Source: JBFWML01 sp050251635 (GTDB lineage Bacteria; Campylobacterota; Campylobacteria; Campylobacterales; SZUA-545). Taken from it: 64,000 bases of DNA. Below the pieces are notes generated by a model. That model did not search any database, was not told the origin of the DNA, and was given only the letters and a program-made list of their open reading frames with translations. The first letter of the stretch is position 1. The number at the start of each line of letters is the position of its first letter. The translations under genes and the position numbers were made by a program. Shown here piece after piece: positions 1-9,245 of the stretch. The stretch is from the NCBI GenBank assembly GCA_050251635.1, contig JBFWML010000006.1:1-64000 (forward strand), written 5' to 3'.

Positions 1-382
1 GGGCGCTGAAATCGGCTTTGGGGTAGGGATCGTTCAACAAAGCCGGATCGGGAAGATTTTCGGGAGTTTGCATTCTGCCAGACAGTGCCCCTTCGTGCAT
101 GGCTTGGGTGGTGGGGTGGTTTTGGGCGTTTGCCTTAATCCAGCTGGTGTCCCCGCTTCCGAAACCCAAATGAAAAGAAGCAGACATCGCCACCGACCAC
201 GCCTCCTCCGCTCCGGCTCCCTCTTGGAGCATTTTGTCGTGAATGGCATTTTTATAGGCAGCTAAAGCCTCATCTGCAGGCCGGATTTCAGCGCCTAGCT
301 GCTTTTGTGCGTTAAGCCACTGCGTGCCTATCGGGAGAGAGCGGTTAACGACAATGGACTGATGGTTTGACGGTATAAGCAT
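1..382 (-). CDS. Unknown protein, 3' end beyond window
   Basis: An open frame starts at an ATG (380-382 on the minus strand) behind a near-perfect ribosome binding site (AAGGAGGTGATTG) and stays open for 127 codons to the left edge, so the C-terminus is missing. The visible protein begins MLIPSNHQSIVVNRSLPIGT. It has no signal peptide, membrane segment or motif that I recognise. The strong Shine-Dalgarno and the unbroken frame are the evidence that it is real. It diverges from the mechanosensitive channel gene across about 150 bases. Function unknown. Confidence 0.7.
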   Translation of the reverse strand, partial: MLIPSNHQSIVVNRSLPIGTQWLNAQKQLGAEIRPADEALAAYKNAIHDKMLQEGAGAEEAWSVAMSASFHLGFGSGDTSWIKANAQNHPTTQAMHEGALSGRMQTPENLPDPALLNDPYPKADFSA

Positions 383-530
383 CAATCACCTCCTTGCTTG
401 TTACTCAAACAAGCATCAAACATGCCAATAGATATGCCGATCTAACTTTTTATTATTTAATTCGACTACTGCGATTAAGAAACCGGTTTTCAAAGAGCAG
501 GCTTGGTAAACTCCTGCCAAAGGAGCTTGA

Positions 531-1397
531 ATGCAAACCCTCTTAGAGATTTTAAACTACCCGCTTTTTTCGCTGGGGCAGTCGCCCATTACGATCTTTG
601 GCATCTTGAAATTTCTGCTGGTTTTCTGGCTGGGTTTTTACCTGGGCCGCCTCTACCGCCGCCGGATCGAGCGCATTAACGGCCACGGCATCAACCTTAC
701 GGCGGAAAACCGCGCCATTATTTCCAATCTGGGCTACTACGCCATCGTCATCGGCACCATCGTCATCGGGCTTTCGGTGCTGGGCATCAACCTCTCTTCG
801 CTGGCCTTTATCGCCGGGGCCATCTCCGTGGGGGTGGGCTTTGGGCTTCAAAACATCGTCTCCAACTTTATCAGCGGCATTATTTTGATGTTTGAAAAGT
901 CGGTGCGCATCGGCGATCTGATCCAGCTGCCCACCGGCGAACAGGGCCGCGTGCGCGAAATCCGCATGCGCGCTACCACCGTCACCACCTTTGACAATAT
1001 TGATATTCTCGTGCCCAACAGCACCTTTATCAGCCAAAACGTCGTCAACCTGACCTACCAAGACGGCGTGCGGCGGCTGATGGTTCGCTTTGGCACCGCC
1101 TACGGCAGCAATGTCGAAGAGGTGCAGCGCGTCATTTTGGACAAGGTCAACTCAAGCGATCTCATCTTCGTGCGGGACCGGCCCGACAACGCGCCGCAGG
1201 TGCGTCTAACCGCGCTGGGCGCCAGCTCGCTGGATTTTGCACTGGTGGTCTGGATCGACGTTTCGGCCGACGCCCCGGCAGCCAGCTACGAACACCAGTT
1301 TCTGCCGCTGATCTACGAGGCGCTGAACGAGGCGGGCATTAGCATCCCCTTCCCGCAGATGGATGTTCACGTCAAGCCGCTTCCCGGAGTCCTTTAA
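531..1397 (+). CDS. MscS-family mechanosensitive ion channel
   Basis: This is a 288-residue inner-membrane channel of the small-conductance mechanosensitive (MscS) family, expected to release solutes under hypo-osmotic stress. Three hydrophobic segments lie in the first ~115 residues. The third is the Gly/Ala-rich pore helix (GAISVGVGFGLQNIVSNF, about residues 95-112), diagnostic for MscS. The beta and alpha/beta cytoplasmic domains follow (DLIQLPTGEQGRV, then the region around IDILVPNSTFISQNVVN). Length matches the minimal MscS architecture (E. coli MscS is 286 aa). The start is the ATG after AAAGGAGCTTGA. It is probably monocistronic, with a weak hairpin after the stop. The family assignment is firm; the exact ion preference is not visible. 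Confidence 0.93.
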   Translation: MQTLLEILNYPLFSLGQSPITIFGILKFLLVFWLGFYLGRLYRRRIERINGHGINLTAENRAIISNLGYYAIVIGTIVIGLSVLGINLSSLAFIAGAISVGVGFGLQNIVSNFISGIILMFEKSVRIGDLIQLPTGEQGRVREIRMRATTVTTFDNIDILVPNSTFISQNVVNLTYQDGVRRLMVRFGTAYGSNVEEVQRVILDKVNSSDLIFVRDRPDNAPQVRLTALGASSLDFALVVWIDVSADAPAASYEHQFLPLIYEALNEAGISIPFPQMDVHVKPLPGVL

Positions 1398-1404
1398 GCC
1401 GATC

Positions 1405-1422
1405 GGGCGGATAATCCCGCCC
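1405..1422 (+). terminator. Weak hairpin after the MscS gene
   Basis: GGGCGG pairs with CCGCCC around a 6-base loop and is followed by AAATTT. It sits 8 bases after the MscS stop. The U-run is poor, so it may only attenuate transcription into the next gene. Confidence 0.35.
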
Positions 1423-1444
1423 AAATTTCTAGCGTGGGTCAACA

Positions 1445-1870
1445 ATGGCTGGCGTTTCTACGGACAATCCCTGCATCAGCTGCGGCGCGTGTTGCGCCCA
1501 TTTCCGGGTTTCGTTTTATTGGGGCGAATGTGCGAGCGCAGGGGGTTGTGTACCCGACGAACTGACCGAACGGCTCCCACCCCATCGCGTTAATATGAAG
1601 GGCACGGGGGTCAAGCCCGCCCGCTGCATTGCGCTCAGCGGCGAAGTGGGCGGCCCCACGCTGTGCGGCATCTACGAAAACCGCCCGTCGGTCTGCCGGG
1701 ATTTCAAGGCCTCCTACGCCGAAGACGGCAGCTTTCAAGAGGGGTGCGATCAAGCCCGCGCCGCCTACGGTTTGCCGCCCCTGCAACCCGTCGAGCCCGC
1801 CAACAATCCCGACGATCACAACAACGCGCCGCGCACGCCCCGAACCCCGCGCACGCCCAAAGCGGCCTAA
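1445..1870 (+). CDS. YkgJ-type cysteine-cluster protein
   Basis: A 141-residue protein with the UPF0153/YkgJ signature: Cys10-x2-Cys13-x2-Cys16-Cys17 near the N-terminus, then RCIAL...LCGIYENRPSVCRDF. These spaced cysteines are thought to bind zinc or an iron-sulfur cluster. The biological role of the family is not established. The last ~30 residues are low complexity and end in the repeat PRTPRTPRTP. The start ATG has no good Shine-Dalgarno, so translation may depend on the upstream transcript. Its TAA overlaps the stop codon of the convergent mntP. Confidence 0.8.
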   Translation: MAGVSTDNPCISCGACCAHFRVSFYWGECASAGGCVPDELTERLPPHRVNMKGTGVKPARCIALSGEVGGPTLCGIYENRPSVCRDFKASYAEDGSFQEGCDQARAAYGLPPLQPVEPANNPDDHNNAPRTPRTPRTPKAA

Positions 1871-2418
1871 AGAAGCGTATGTTCGGCCAGAATCTTCAGG
1901 CCGATCGCAATCAAAATCACGCCCCCTAAAATCTCCGCTTTGGCCTCCCAATGAACGCCCACGCGGCAGCCGATCAGCGTGCCGATCGTCGAAAGCGCAA
2001 AGGTTACTGCGCCAATCACCGCAATGCTCACCCAAAAGGGCACCTGCAAAAGCGGCAGGGTAAAACCCGCCGCCAGCGCATCGACGCTGGTGGCGATGGC
2101 CAGAATTAAAAGCAGACGGTTGGTGATTTGGCTGATCTCTTCCTCGACCCCCTCCTGGGTGGCTTCGTAGATCATCTTTGCGCCAATCAACGCGAGCAGA
2201 ACAAAGGCCACCCAGTGATCGATCGCCTCAATCCACCCGGCCAGCGTCAACCCGGCCAAAAACCCGATAGCGGGCATCAGCGCCTGAAAACCGCCAAAAA
2301 ACAGCCCCACCTTCAAGGCCGATCGCAGGGGCAGACAACGCCCCTTATTGCCCAGCCCGATCGCCACGGCAAAGGCGTCCATCGACAGCGCAAAGGCCAA
2401 TAAAATCAACTCAAACAT
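1867..2418 (-). CDS. mntP: MntP-type manganese efflux pump
   Basis: A 183-residue integral membrane protein of the MntP (DUF204) family, which exports Mn2+ from the cytoplasm. Six hydrophobic segments are visible. The two internal repeats each carry the conserved aspartate in a membrane helix (LSMDAFAVAIGLG at about residue 13 and SVDALAAGFTLP at about 115). Length equals the family norm (about 185). The start ATG follows AAAAGGAAGCGAAG. It is convergent with the cysteine-cluster gene. No manganese riboswitch is evident in the short 5' region. Confidence 0.9.
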   Translation of the reverse strand: MFELILLAFALSMDAFAVAIGLGNKGRCLPLRSALKVGLFFGGFQALMPAIGFLAGLTLAGWIEAIDHWVAFVLLALIGAKMIYEATQEGVEEEISQITNRLLLILAIATSVDALAAGFTLPLLQVPFWVSIAVIGAVTFALSTIGTLIGCRVGVHWEAKAEILGGVILIAIGLKILAEHTLL

Positions 2419-2448
2419 CTTCGCTTCCTTTTAAAAACCGAAGTGTAC

Positions 2449-3126
2449 TTAAGGGGCTTTAACCCGGTAACCGATCCGCTTAAACGACTCCACCAAGCCG
2501 CCCCCGATCTGACGGCGCAAACGGTGTACCAACGCGCGAAGCCGTCCGCTTTGATCGCAATCGCCCCACAACGCCAGGCAGAGCTGTTCAGCCGGAAGCG
2601 CCGCGCCCTCCGCGCGGGCGAGCAGCTCAAAAAGATCGAGCATTTGCGCGGTGAGCACAACCTCCTTGCCCGCCGGGTTGATAAGCCGCCGTTTTTTCAG
2701 ATCGAACGCATAGCCCTCGGCCAGCAGCACCGTTGAATCCTCGCGCTGCTTGAGCGGACCGCGCCGCCGCGACTCGATCAGACGCAAGGTGGCCACAATC
2801 TCCCGTTCGTTGTAGGGCTTGAGCAGATACCCCTCGGCCTTCACATCCACCGCGTAGGCAAGCATCTCATCCTCGGCGTGGGCGGTGAGAAACACGATGG
2901 AACAGCCGGGCAGGAGCCGCCGGATGGCGACGGCCGTTTCGCAGCCGCTTTGCGCGCCCTTGATCATCACATCCATCAGCACCGCGTCCGGCCGCCGGGT
3001 TTGGGCGATTTGACACGCCTCTTCACCGCTGGCGGCAATGCCCGCCACCGTCCAGCCCGCCTCCTGCAAAACCCCCTCCAAAAAGCGGGCCGACACCCGC
3101 TCGTCCTCGACGATCAGAATCTTCAT
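2449..3126 (-). CDS. Response regulator, REC plus winged-helix output
   Basis: A 225-residue response regulator. The receiver domain has the acidic pair E7/D8, phospho-acceptor D52 (VLMDVMIKG), a conserved T in VFLTAHAED and K in LLKPYN. After a linker (about 125-140), the C-terminal ~85 residues look like an OmpR-type winged helix (LTAQMLDLFELLARAEG...LRALVHRLRRQIGGG...YRVKAP), so it probably binds DNA. Its ATG overlaps the stop of the upstream kinase gene (ATGA), so the two are translationally coupled and likely cognate. Target genes are not evident. Confidence 0.9.
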   Translation of the reverse strand: MKILIVEDERVSARFLEGVLQEAGWTVAGIAASGEEACQIAQTRRPDAVLMDVMIKGAQSGCETAVAIRRLLPGCSIVFLTAHAEDEMLAYAVDVKAEGYLLKPYNEREIVATLRLIESRRRGPLKQREDSTVLLAEGYAFDLKKRRLINPAGKEVVLTAQMLDLFELLARAEGAALPAEQLCLALWGDCDQSGRLRALVHRLRRQIGGGLVESFKRIGYRVKAP

Positions 3127-4256
3127 GGCGCCGGCGGCAGATCAAAACTCAGGGTGTAGCGCACCCCCTTGCGGGTATCCGCCTGCAACCGGCCCTCAAG
3201 CTGCTCCGCCATCATCTTGATCAAATCCAACCCAAGCCCCTTTTTTGTTTTTTCGGAAAAACCCGGCCCGTTGTCGCGGTAGGCATAATCCACCCGCGAA
3301 CCCCTCTGGCGGATTTCGATCCCGATCGCGCCGGATGCGTCCTTAAAGGCGTGCTTGAGGCTATTGGTCAACAGTTCGTTGGTCATCAGTCCCAGCGCCA
3401 TCATTTCCGACGGCCCCAAGATGACGCCCTTTGCGTCAATCTCAAGCGCGATCCGCCCGGGATCGGCACCGCAGGCCTGCAGAGCGTTTTGCGCCAGCCG
3501 GCGCAGATAGCGCTCCGGGTCGATCGGCTCCGCGCCGCTTTGACGGTAGAGCATATGGTGAACGGCGGCGATCGAGTCGATGCGCCCGCGGGCGTCGCTA
3601 AAGGCTGTGGCCGCCTGCGGATGGCTTTTGGCCTGCAGACCCAAAAGCGAGCCGATCAGGTTGAGGTTGTTTTTGATGCGGTGGTTGACCTCCCACAGCA
3701 GCATCTCCTTCTCCCGCAGCATCCGTTGCATTTGCGCGATCGACTCCGATCGGCTCCTTTCCACCCAGAAGGCCATCATCGAAAAAACCACCAGCGCCGT
3801 TAAAAGACTGAAAAACCCCGGCCAGTCCGTAAAACGGCCCACCCCCGCGAAGGTGTAGGCCAAAATCGCCGCCACAAACAGGCCGACAATCAGCGCGCCT
3901 TGGCGCACCCCCAGCAGCAAAAAGGCGACAAAGGGGAAAAAGAGCAGCCACAGGCCAAAGGCCAGGCTATCGGCATCACTATCCCGCGTCATAACCACAT
4001 AGGTAAAAAAGACGGTGGCAAACACCATCAGCGTCACCAAAAGCAAAAAGAGCCGATCGTTGCCCCCCGCGCGGTGCAAAAAGCGGATAAAGAGCGCAAA
4101 AAGCGCCGAAAGCACATCCGCCCACATCAGCAGGCGCTGCTCCAAGCCCCACAGATGAACCCAAAACATCGCAAAACTGACCGCGATGGCCAGCGCGTTG
4201 ATTAAATGGGCGATTTTGACAACATCAAGCGTATTTGCGGCAACCGGTTTATCCAT
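3123..4256 (-). CDS. Membrane histidine kinase, HisKA_2/HWE-like
   Basis: A 377-residue sensor kinase. Residues ~15-165 form about six membrane helices with no large periplasmic domain, suggesting it senses a membrane or redox signal. The phospho-acceptor segment is of the HisKA_2/HWE type (EVNHRIKNNLNLIGSLLG, His192), and the ATPase domain has NELLTNSLKHAF (N box) and DNGPGF...GLGLDLI (G boxes). It follows the hybrid kinase gene by 13 bases and overlaps the response regulator gene by 4 bases, within a four-gene unit of two-component proteins. No Shine-Dalgarno precedes the ATG; coupling to upstream translation may explain this. Confidence 0.9.
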   Translation of the reverse strand: MDKPVAANTLDVVKIAHLINALAIAVSFAMFWVHLWGLEQRLLMWADVLSALFALFIRFLHRAGGNDRLFLLLVTLMVFATVFFTYVVMTRDSDADSLAFGLWLLFFPFVAFLLLGVRQGALIVGLFVAAILAYTFAGVGRFTDWPGFFSLLTALVVFSMMAFWVERSRSESIAQMQRMLREKEMLLWEVNHRIKNNLNLIGSLLGLQAKSHPQAATAFSDARGRIDSIAAVHHMLYRQSGAEPIDPERYLRRLAQNALQACGADPGRIALEIDAKGVILGPSEMMALGLMTNELLTNSLKHAFKDASGAIGIEIRQRGSRVDYAYRDNGPGFSEKTKKGLGLDLIKMMAEQLEGRLQADTRKGVRYTLSFDLPPAP

Positions 4257-4269
4257 AAAGGAAGAATAC

Positions 4270-6411
4270 TCAAAGGCCCTTTACGCGCTCCAGCAGCCGG
4301 GCAAGGGGCTCTTTTTGCAGCGGTTTGGTCAAGACGGCATCGATGCCCCCGGTCTGCACAAAGGGCGCGGTGGCAACAGCGGCGATCGGGGTGTCGGGAT
4401 TGAAGGCGCGAACCGCCCGCACCAGCGAAGGGGCGTTGATGGCCGGATTTTCCATATCCAGCAGCACCAGATCGACTCCCCCGGCGCTTAGGCGGGCCAG
4501 CGCCTGCTCTTCGCTGCCGGCAACCTCAATCGCAAGGTCAAAGGCTTCGGCAAAGAGCGTGCGCGCCACCTCCGCCGCCAGCGGCTCCTCTTCGATCAGC
4601 AGCACCGCCGGGCGGCGGCCATCCATGCTCACACTTCGTTCAGGGCAGCATTCAATGTCGATCGTCACGGTAAAGCAACTGCCCTCGCCCGGCGTCGATC
4701 GCGCCTCCAGAGTGCCGCCCAAACGCTCGGCCAGCGCGCGGGAGAGATAGAGCCCAAGACCCGTGCCCTCATACTGGCGGCCGTGGGCGCGGCGAAAGGG
4801 CTTGAACAGTTCGCTCATCTTTTGAGGATCGATGCCCGTGCCGGTGTCTTCGACGCCGAACTTAATGCGGATTCGGGAGGCTTCCTTGTTGTCGGCTTCA
4901 CAAAAAAAGCGGATATGGCCCCGGTGGGTAAATTTGGCCGCGTTACCCAGCAGGTTGATAAAAATCTGTCTTAGACGCATGGCATCAAGCACCGGCGAAC
5001 AGCAAACAGAACAGACCTCAACCCGCAGATCGACACCGGGCTTGAGCGCCGGGGCGATCATATCGGCGCATTCGCGCATCAAGACGGCCACGTCGGTCGG
5101 TTCGTTGTTCAGCTCAAGCTGATCGGCCTCCAGCTTGGAAAGGTCCAAAATATCGTTAATCAGCGCAAACAAATGGTGGGCCGACCGGCTGGCCTTCTGC
5201 GCAAACTCCAGGGCCTGCCCCCTTAGCCCCACATCCAGCAGCAGCTCCAGATAGCCCATCACCGAATTGAGCGGCGTGCGCATTTCGTGGCTCATCGAGG
5301 CGATAAACTGCTTTTCGGCAGCCAAGGCGCGATCGAGCTTTGCATTGGTTTCCTGCAGATGGCGGCGGTTGGCGCTCAGATGCCAGATGGCCAAACCCAA
5401 GAAGACAATCAGCACCGCGCCAATCACCAGCCCGTAATAAAGGCTCCAGTTAAAGCGGACAATCTCGTGGGTGGGCCGTACCCCCACCAGATACCCCGCC
5501 AGTTCGCCCTGCGTGTCCCGCACGGCGGTCAGCAGCATCAAAGCGTGATCGCCGTTTTTGACCGGCACCGCCACCGCGCCCGACTGGCCGCTTTCAAGCA
5601 GGGCGCGCACCTGCGGGTTGTTTGCCGCCCCCTCCACCATGCAGCCTGCGACGTCGGAGACGGGCTTAGGCGAGTCGGGCAGAATCCGCCAAGGGTCCTC
5701 CAGCCAAAATCCCCCATGCACCACCCACGGCACATAGAGGGACTTTTGCCGGTCAAAGAGGACGCGTTCGTGCTGCTTGCCGCTGACGACAAAGAGAAAC
5801 TCCCAATCGGGCAACAATTGCGAAATCTCCTTGCGCAACGCCTCAAAGGGCATACTCAGCTCCACGCTGCCCAGATGGCCGTATTGCGGATCGACAATGG
5901 GAAAGACGCTGCGAAATCCCGAATAGACCCGCCCCGCCTCAAAGCCGAAAACGGGCCGCAGTTCGGTGTTGGCCGTCTTGACCGAATAGCGCACCCCAAA
6001 GAGGTTGTCGCCGTGGGCATCGGGCTGGTGAAAGCGCAGCAGACTTTCGCCCCCGGGCAGATGGAAGTGAAACTGCCTGAATCCTTCGTTTTGAAGCTCG
6101 CGGTTAACGGCATCGAGCGCGTGGTGCAGCTGGGCTCTGGCATTGGCCCGCCGGGCGGGGTCTTGCGCGCGGTTTAAAATCTCCAGCGTTTGAGGCCGCA
6201 TGACATATTCGTGAAAATAGGTGCGCACCGTGCCCTGATTCATCCGCGCGGCCGCCTCCCACGCCAGATTCTGCATGGCGGCCTGCTCGTCCAGATAGCG
6301 TTCGATATGGCCGTTTTTCAAAAAGTTCAGCAGCGCAAACAGCAGCGCCCACGCCGCCAGACCCGCCGCCATATAGGTGATTTTACGCACCCGTCCCCCC
6401 GCGCTAGGCAC
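4270..6411 (-). CDS. Hybrid histidine kinase with dCache_3-like sensor
   Basis: A 713-residue hybrid sensor kinase. One N-terminal membrane helix (~14-30) leads to a ~280-residue periplasmic region resembling the double-Cache sensor dCache_3 (FHFHLPGGESLLRFHQP... FGFEAGRVYSGFRSVFPIVD). A second helix (~325-343) is followed by HisKA (ASMSHEMRTPLNSVMGYLEL, His375), a HATPase_c domain (FINLLGNAAKFTH, GVEDTGTGI, GTGLGLYLSRALAERLGG) and a C-terminal receiver with D in LVLLDMENP and K in LTKPLQ. The start given is a GTG without a clear Shine-Dalgarno. A GTG at 6390 (behind GGGGGGACGG) or the ATG at 6372 are alternatives. It overlaps the upstream response regulator by 8 bases. The ligand is unknown. 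Confidence 0.9.
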   Translation of the reverse strand: MPSAGGRVRKITYMAAGLAAWALLFALLNFLKNGHIERYLDEQAAMQNLAWEAAARMNQGTVRTYFHEYVMRPQTLEILNRAQDPARRANARAQLHHALDAVNRELQNEGFRQFHFHLPGGESLLRFHQPDAHGDNLFGVRYSVKTANTELRPVFGFEAGRVYSGFRSVFPIVDPQYGHLGSVELSMPFEALRKEISQLLPDWEFLFVVSGKQHERVLFDRQKSLYVPWVVHGGFWLEDPWRILPDSPKPVSDVAGCMVEGAANNPQVRALLESGQSGAVAVPVKNGDHALMLLTAVRDTQGELAGYLVGVRPTHEIVRFNWSLYYGLVIGAVLIVFLGLAIWHLSANRRHLQETNAKLDRALAAEKQFIASMSHEMRTPLNSVMGYLELLLDVGLRGQALEFAQKASRSAHHLFALINDILDLSKLEADQLELNNEPTDVAVLMRECADMIAPALKPGVDLRVEVCSVCCSPVLDAMRLRQIFINLLGNAAKFTHRGHIRFFCEADNKEASRIRIKFGVEDTGTGIDPQKMSELFKPFRRAHGRQYEGTGLGLYLSRALAERLGGTLEARSTPGEGSCFTVTIDIECCPERSVSMDGRRPAVLLIEEEPLAAEVARTLFAEAFDLAIEVAGSEEQALARLSAGGVDLVLLDMENPAINAPSLVRAVRAFNPDTPIAAVATAPFVQTGGIDAVLTKPLQKEPLARLLERVKGL

Positions 6412-7087
6412 GCAAAATAAACCCGGTGTTGTGCACGTTGCTAATGGCGGTTTTGCCCAGCTTTTTGCGCAGTTTGTGCATCAGGTTTTTCAGCGCCGCC
6501 TCCGACATGAACTCATCGCCGTACAAAGCGCCCTCGATCTGTTCGCGGCTGACCAGACGGCCGCGCTGACGGATCAAAAGCTCCAGCAGCGCGCGCTCCT
6601 TGCCGCTCATCAAAAAGGTCTCCTCAAGGGTCGAAAGCTCTTTGGTCAGAGGATTGTAGCTGACCCCTTCGCCCAAGCGCACCATCAGATTGCCGCTTGC
6701 TTCGATCCGCTCGATGCAGGTTTTTAGCGCCGCCTGCAAACGGCCGAAGGTAAAGGGTTTAATCAGATAATCGGCGATATTCAGCGGGATCGCCGCCATC
6801 AGCTCCTCCCGTTCGGAGTGGCTGGTGGTAATAAAAATGGGAACATTTTTATCGGTTTTTCTGATTTCGGCCGCCATCTCCAGACCGCTCATTTTGGGCA
6901 TGCGGATATCGCAAATGACCAGATGGATTGTGTTGGCGTCAAAAAGCCTAAGCCCCTCCTGGCCGTTTTCGGCCACATGCACCTGCCTGAAAAAACTGCT
7001 TAAGACCTCCAGCGTCGCGTTGCGCACGTGCGGATCGTCCTCCACATAAAGCGCGTCGAGGTTTCTTGTTTTGACAGCCAGATCCAT
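6404..7087 (-). CDS. OmpR-type response regulator
   Basis: A 227-residue response regulator and the first gene of the four-gene signalling unit running leftwards. The receiver domain has the acidic pair in YVEDDPH, phospho-acceptor D60 (LVICDIRMP) and K in YLIKPFTF. The C-terminal winged helix (LSGKERALLELLIRQRGRLVS-like segment, then ALKNLMHKLRKKLG...GFILRA) predicts DNA binding. A longer frame exists upstream, but the ATG at 7087 is preferred: it is preceded by AAGGCGAAGC and starts the receiver fold correctly. It diverges from a CHASE kinase gene, so that kinase could also be a partner. Confidence 0.9.
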   Translation of the reverse strand: MDLAVKTRNLDALYVEDDPHVRNATLEVLSSFFRQVHVAENGQEGLRLFDANTIHLVICDIRMPKMSGLEMAAEIRKTDKNVPIFITTSHSEREELMAAIPLNIADYLIKPFTFGRLQAALKTCIERIEASGNLMVRLGEGVSYNPLTKELSTLEETFLMSGKERALLELLIRQRGRLVSREQIEGALYGDEFMSEAALKNLMHKLRKKLGKTAISNVHNTGFILRA

Positions 7088-7150
7088 GCTTCGCCTTGGT
7101 CGGGACTTTTTGAAAACTTTTCTAAAACTAAAAACCAACCCGCCCGCCGC

Positions 7151-7156
7151 TATAAT
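7151..7156 (+). promoter_or_regulatory. -10 element giving a probable leaderless mRNA
   Basis: A perfect TATAAT lies exactly six bases before the ATG of the CHASE-PAS kinase, so the expected transcription start is the A of the start codon. No Shine-Dalgarno and no convincing -35 are present. Confidence 0.6.
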
Positions 7157-7162
7157 CGCGCC

Positions 7163-9205
7163 ATGCAACAAAAAAAGCTCGCCCTTTTTGTCTCGGTCGT
7201 GACCTTTATCGCCGTTTTCTCGATCGTGCTGGTGATCGATGCGAATACGCAAAAGCAGCAACAAGAACTGCTGCGTCAGGCGGCCTCAGAAAAGATCAGC
7301 ACGCTGCAGGTTTCTTTGGAAAAGCATATTAACAGCCGCGTGCTGTTAACACAAGGGCTGATTGCCTACGTCGGGATCAATCCCGAAATTAGCCCGGCGG
7401 ATTTTGCCCGCTACGCCGGTGAGCTTTACCGCACCGCCGAGGGTAAACTTTTGGCGATTCAGCTGGCCAAAAACAGCCGCATCAGCCATATCTATCCCCC
7501 CGAGGGCCACGAAAAAGCGATGGGGATCAACCTGGCCGAACGGCCCGAACAGCAAGAGGCAATCAACCGCGCCATCCGCCTTAACCGCGTGCTGCTGGCG
7601 GGCCCTATCAAGCTGATGCAGGGCGGCGAAGCCTTTATCAGCCGGGGGCCGGTTCTACTCTCCGAGGCCCAGCAGCAGGCGGGATACCCGCGCTACTGGG
7701 GACTGGCGCAAGTGATGCTCGATGCCGAAGCGATCTATGAAATCCTGCGCAACTTCGCCGACACCGCCTCCTTGGAGCTCTATCTGGCCGGCAGGGATTC
7801 CGCAGGCGCCGGAGGTGCGGGCATTTACGGCGATAGCGCGCTGCTTGCAGGGCATCCCGTCTGGGCGGATGTGCAGTTGCCGGGCGGTTCGTGGCGGCTG
7901 TATGCCGTTCCTAAAACCGGCTGGATTCAGGCCGTTTCGTGGTCGCAGCGGATTGTGGGCTTTGCTTTGGCGCTGCTTTCGGCGGTCTTGATCGGGCTGC
8001 TTTTGTACGCGCCGGTCAAACTGCAAAACATGGTGCGCAAGGCCACCGAATCGCTGAGAAAAAACGAAGAGCGCTGGGAGCTGGCGATCGAAGCGGCGGA
8101 TGACGGCGTGTGGGACTGGGCGATCGCGCAAAAGAAGATGCACGCTTCGCCCCGCTGGAAGGGGATTTTAGGTTACGGCAACGAGGAGATTGGCGAGGGC
8201 GAAGGGGAGTTTTTCGGCCGCGTTCATCCCGACGATCTCCCAAGCGTGCGTCTTGGGCTGCAGTCGCATTTTAAAACGCCTGCCGATCGCTACGCCGCCG
8301 AGTTTAGAATGGCGCATAAAAGCGGGCGCTATATCTGGGTGCGGGCCTTCGGCAAAGCGGTGATCGACAGTTCCGGCAAAGCCTACCGCATGGTGGGAAC
8401 CCTCAGCGATATTACCGAAGAGCGCGAACGCCAAGCCTTGATGACGCAACATCTCAAGCTCGCCGCGCTGGGCGAAATGCAAGGGGCGATCGCCCACCAG
8501 TGGAAGCAGCCGCTCGCGTCCTTGATGATGCAGCTGGGCAAAATCCGCCTTGAGGCAAAGGGTGGCGAACTGGCCCGCATTTTGGCCGACGCCGAGGAGA
8601 CCGTAACCTTTATGGGCGAAACCGTCGATGACTTTAACCGCTTTTTCCTGCCTGGCGACAAGGGCGGCGAATTCGAGCCGCTGCGCTCGATCGAAGAGGT
8701 GGTCAGAATGCTTTCGCCCCGCCTGAAAAACCACTTTGTGGCCCTAAAAATCGAAGCGGGCCTATCGCTGCCCGCCCTGGAGGGCAATGTCAACGAATTT
8801 AAACAGGTGGCGCTCAACCTGCTAAGCAACGCGATCGAGGCGGTTAAAGAGGCGCGCCGCAACGGCAGGCTATCCGAAACCGCCGAAGGGGTTGTGCGGG
8901 TTGACGGGTTTGTGGCCAACGGAACGCTTCATATCCGCTTTGAGGACAACGCGGGCGGCATCGATCCGGTGATTCTCGCCCGGCTCTTTACGCCGTACCG
9001 CTCAACCAAACTCAAAGAGGGCGGCTCGGGTTTTGGGCTTTATTTGAGCCAGATGATTATAGAAACGGTCTTTAAAGGCACGCTCCAAGCCGAAAACGGT
9101 CCCCACGGCGCTATTTTTACCGTGTCGATTCCGTTGCCGCAAAAAGAGGATTTTGAGCTCAAACCCGAATATGACTTTTCCAAGGGTGTACGGGGCCGTT
9201 TTTAG
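7163..9205 (+). CDS. CHASE-PAS sensor histidine kinase
   Basis: A 680-residue sensor kinase. A membrane helix at residues 5-25 precedes a CHASE-like periplasmic domain (~50-240, with FARYAGEL, IYPPEGHEKAMG and AFISRGPVLL segments). A second helix (~260-285) leads to a PAS domain with PAC (~300-425, ERWELAIEAADDGVWDW ... YIWVRAFGKAV). The dimerisation segment is the HWRQPL-like type (AIAHQWKQPLASL, His445). The ATPase has LNLLSNAIEAVKEA, FEDNAGGID and GFGLYLSQMI. The start is the ATG at 7163; a longer frame upstream is non-homologous. It diverges from a response regulator gene. CHASE domains usually bind small molecules; the ligand is unknown. Confidence 0.9.
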   Translation: MQQKKLALFVSVVTFIAVFSIVLVIDANTQKQQQELLRQAASEKISTLQVSLEKHINSRVLLTQGLIAYVGINPEISPADFARYAGELYRTAEGKLLAIQLAKNSRISHIYPPEGHEKAMGINLAERPEQQEAINRAIRLNRVLLAGPIKLMQGGEAFISRGPVLLSEAQQQAGYPRYWGLAQVMLDAEAIYEILRNFADTASLELYLAGRDSAGAGGAGIYGDSALLAGHPVWADVQLPGGSWRLYAVPKTGWIQAVSWSQRIVGFALALLSAVLIGLLLYAPVKLQNMVRKATESLRKNEERWELAIEAADDGVWDWAIAQKKMHASPRWKGILGYGNEEIGEGEGEFFGRVHPDDLPSVRLGLQSHFKTPADRYAAEFRMAHKSGRYIWVRAFGKAVIDSSGKAYRMVGTLSDITEERERQALMTQHLKLAALGEMQGAIAHQWKQPLASLMMQLGKIRLEAKGGELARILADAEETVTFMGETVDDFNRFFLPGDKGGEFEPLRSIEEVVRMLSPRLKNHFVALKIEAGLSLPALEGNVNEFKQVALNLLSNAIEAVKEARRNGRLSETAEGVVRVDGFVANGTLHIRFEDNAGGIDPVILARLFTPYRSTKLKEGGSGFGLYLSQMIIETVFKGTLQAENGPHGAIFTVSIPLPQKEDFELKPEYDFSKGVRGRF

Positions 9206-9245
9206 AAGCCCCACAAGGTTGTGCGACCTTCAAACCATGAAGATT

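Noticed and set aside
4257..4275. A TATTCT six bases before the ATG of the kinase at 4256 as another leaderless start
   Set aside because: The gene is only 13 bases after the hybrid kinase in the same direction, so it is most simply co-transcribed. The box has two mismatches to TATAAT.
9192..9231. Hairpins GGGGC/GCCCC and AAGGT/ACCTT after the CHASE kinase as a terminator
   Set aside because: The stems are only 5 bp with large loops and no U-run follows, so I do not call a terminator.
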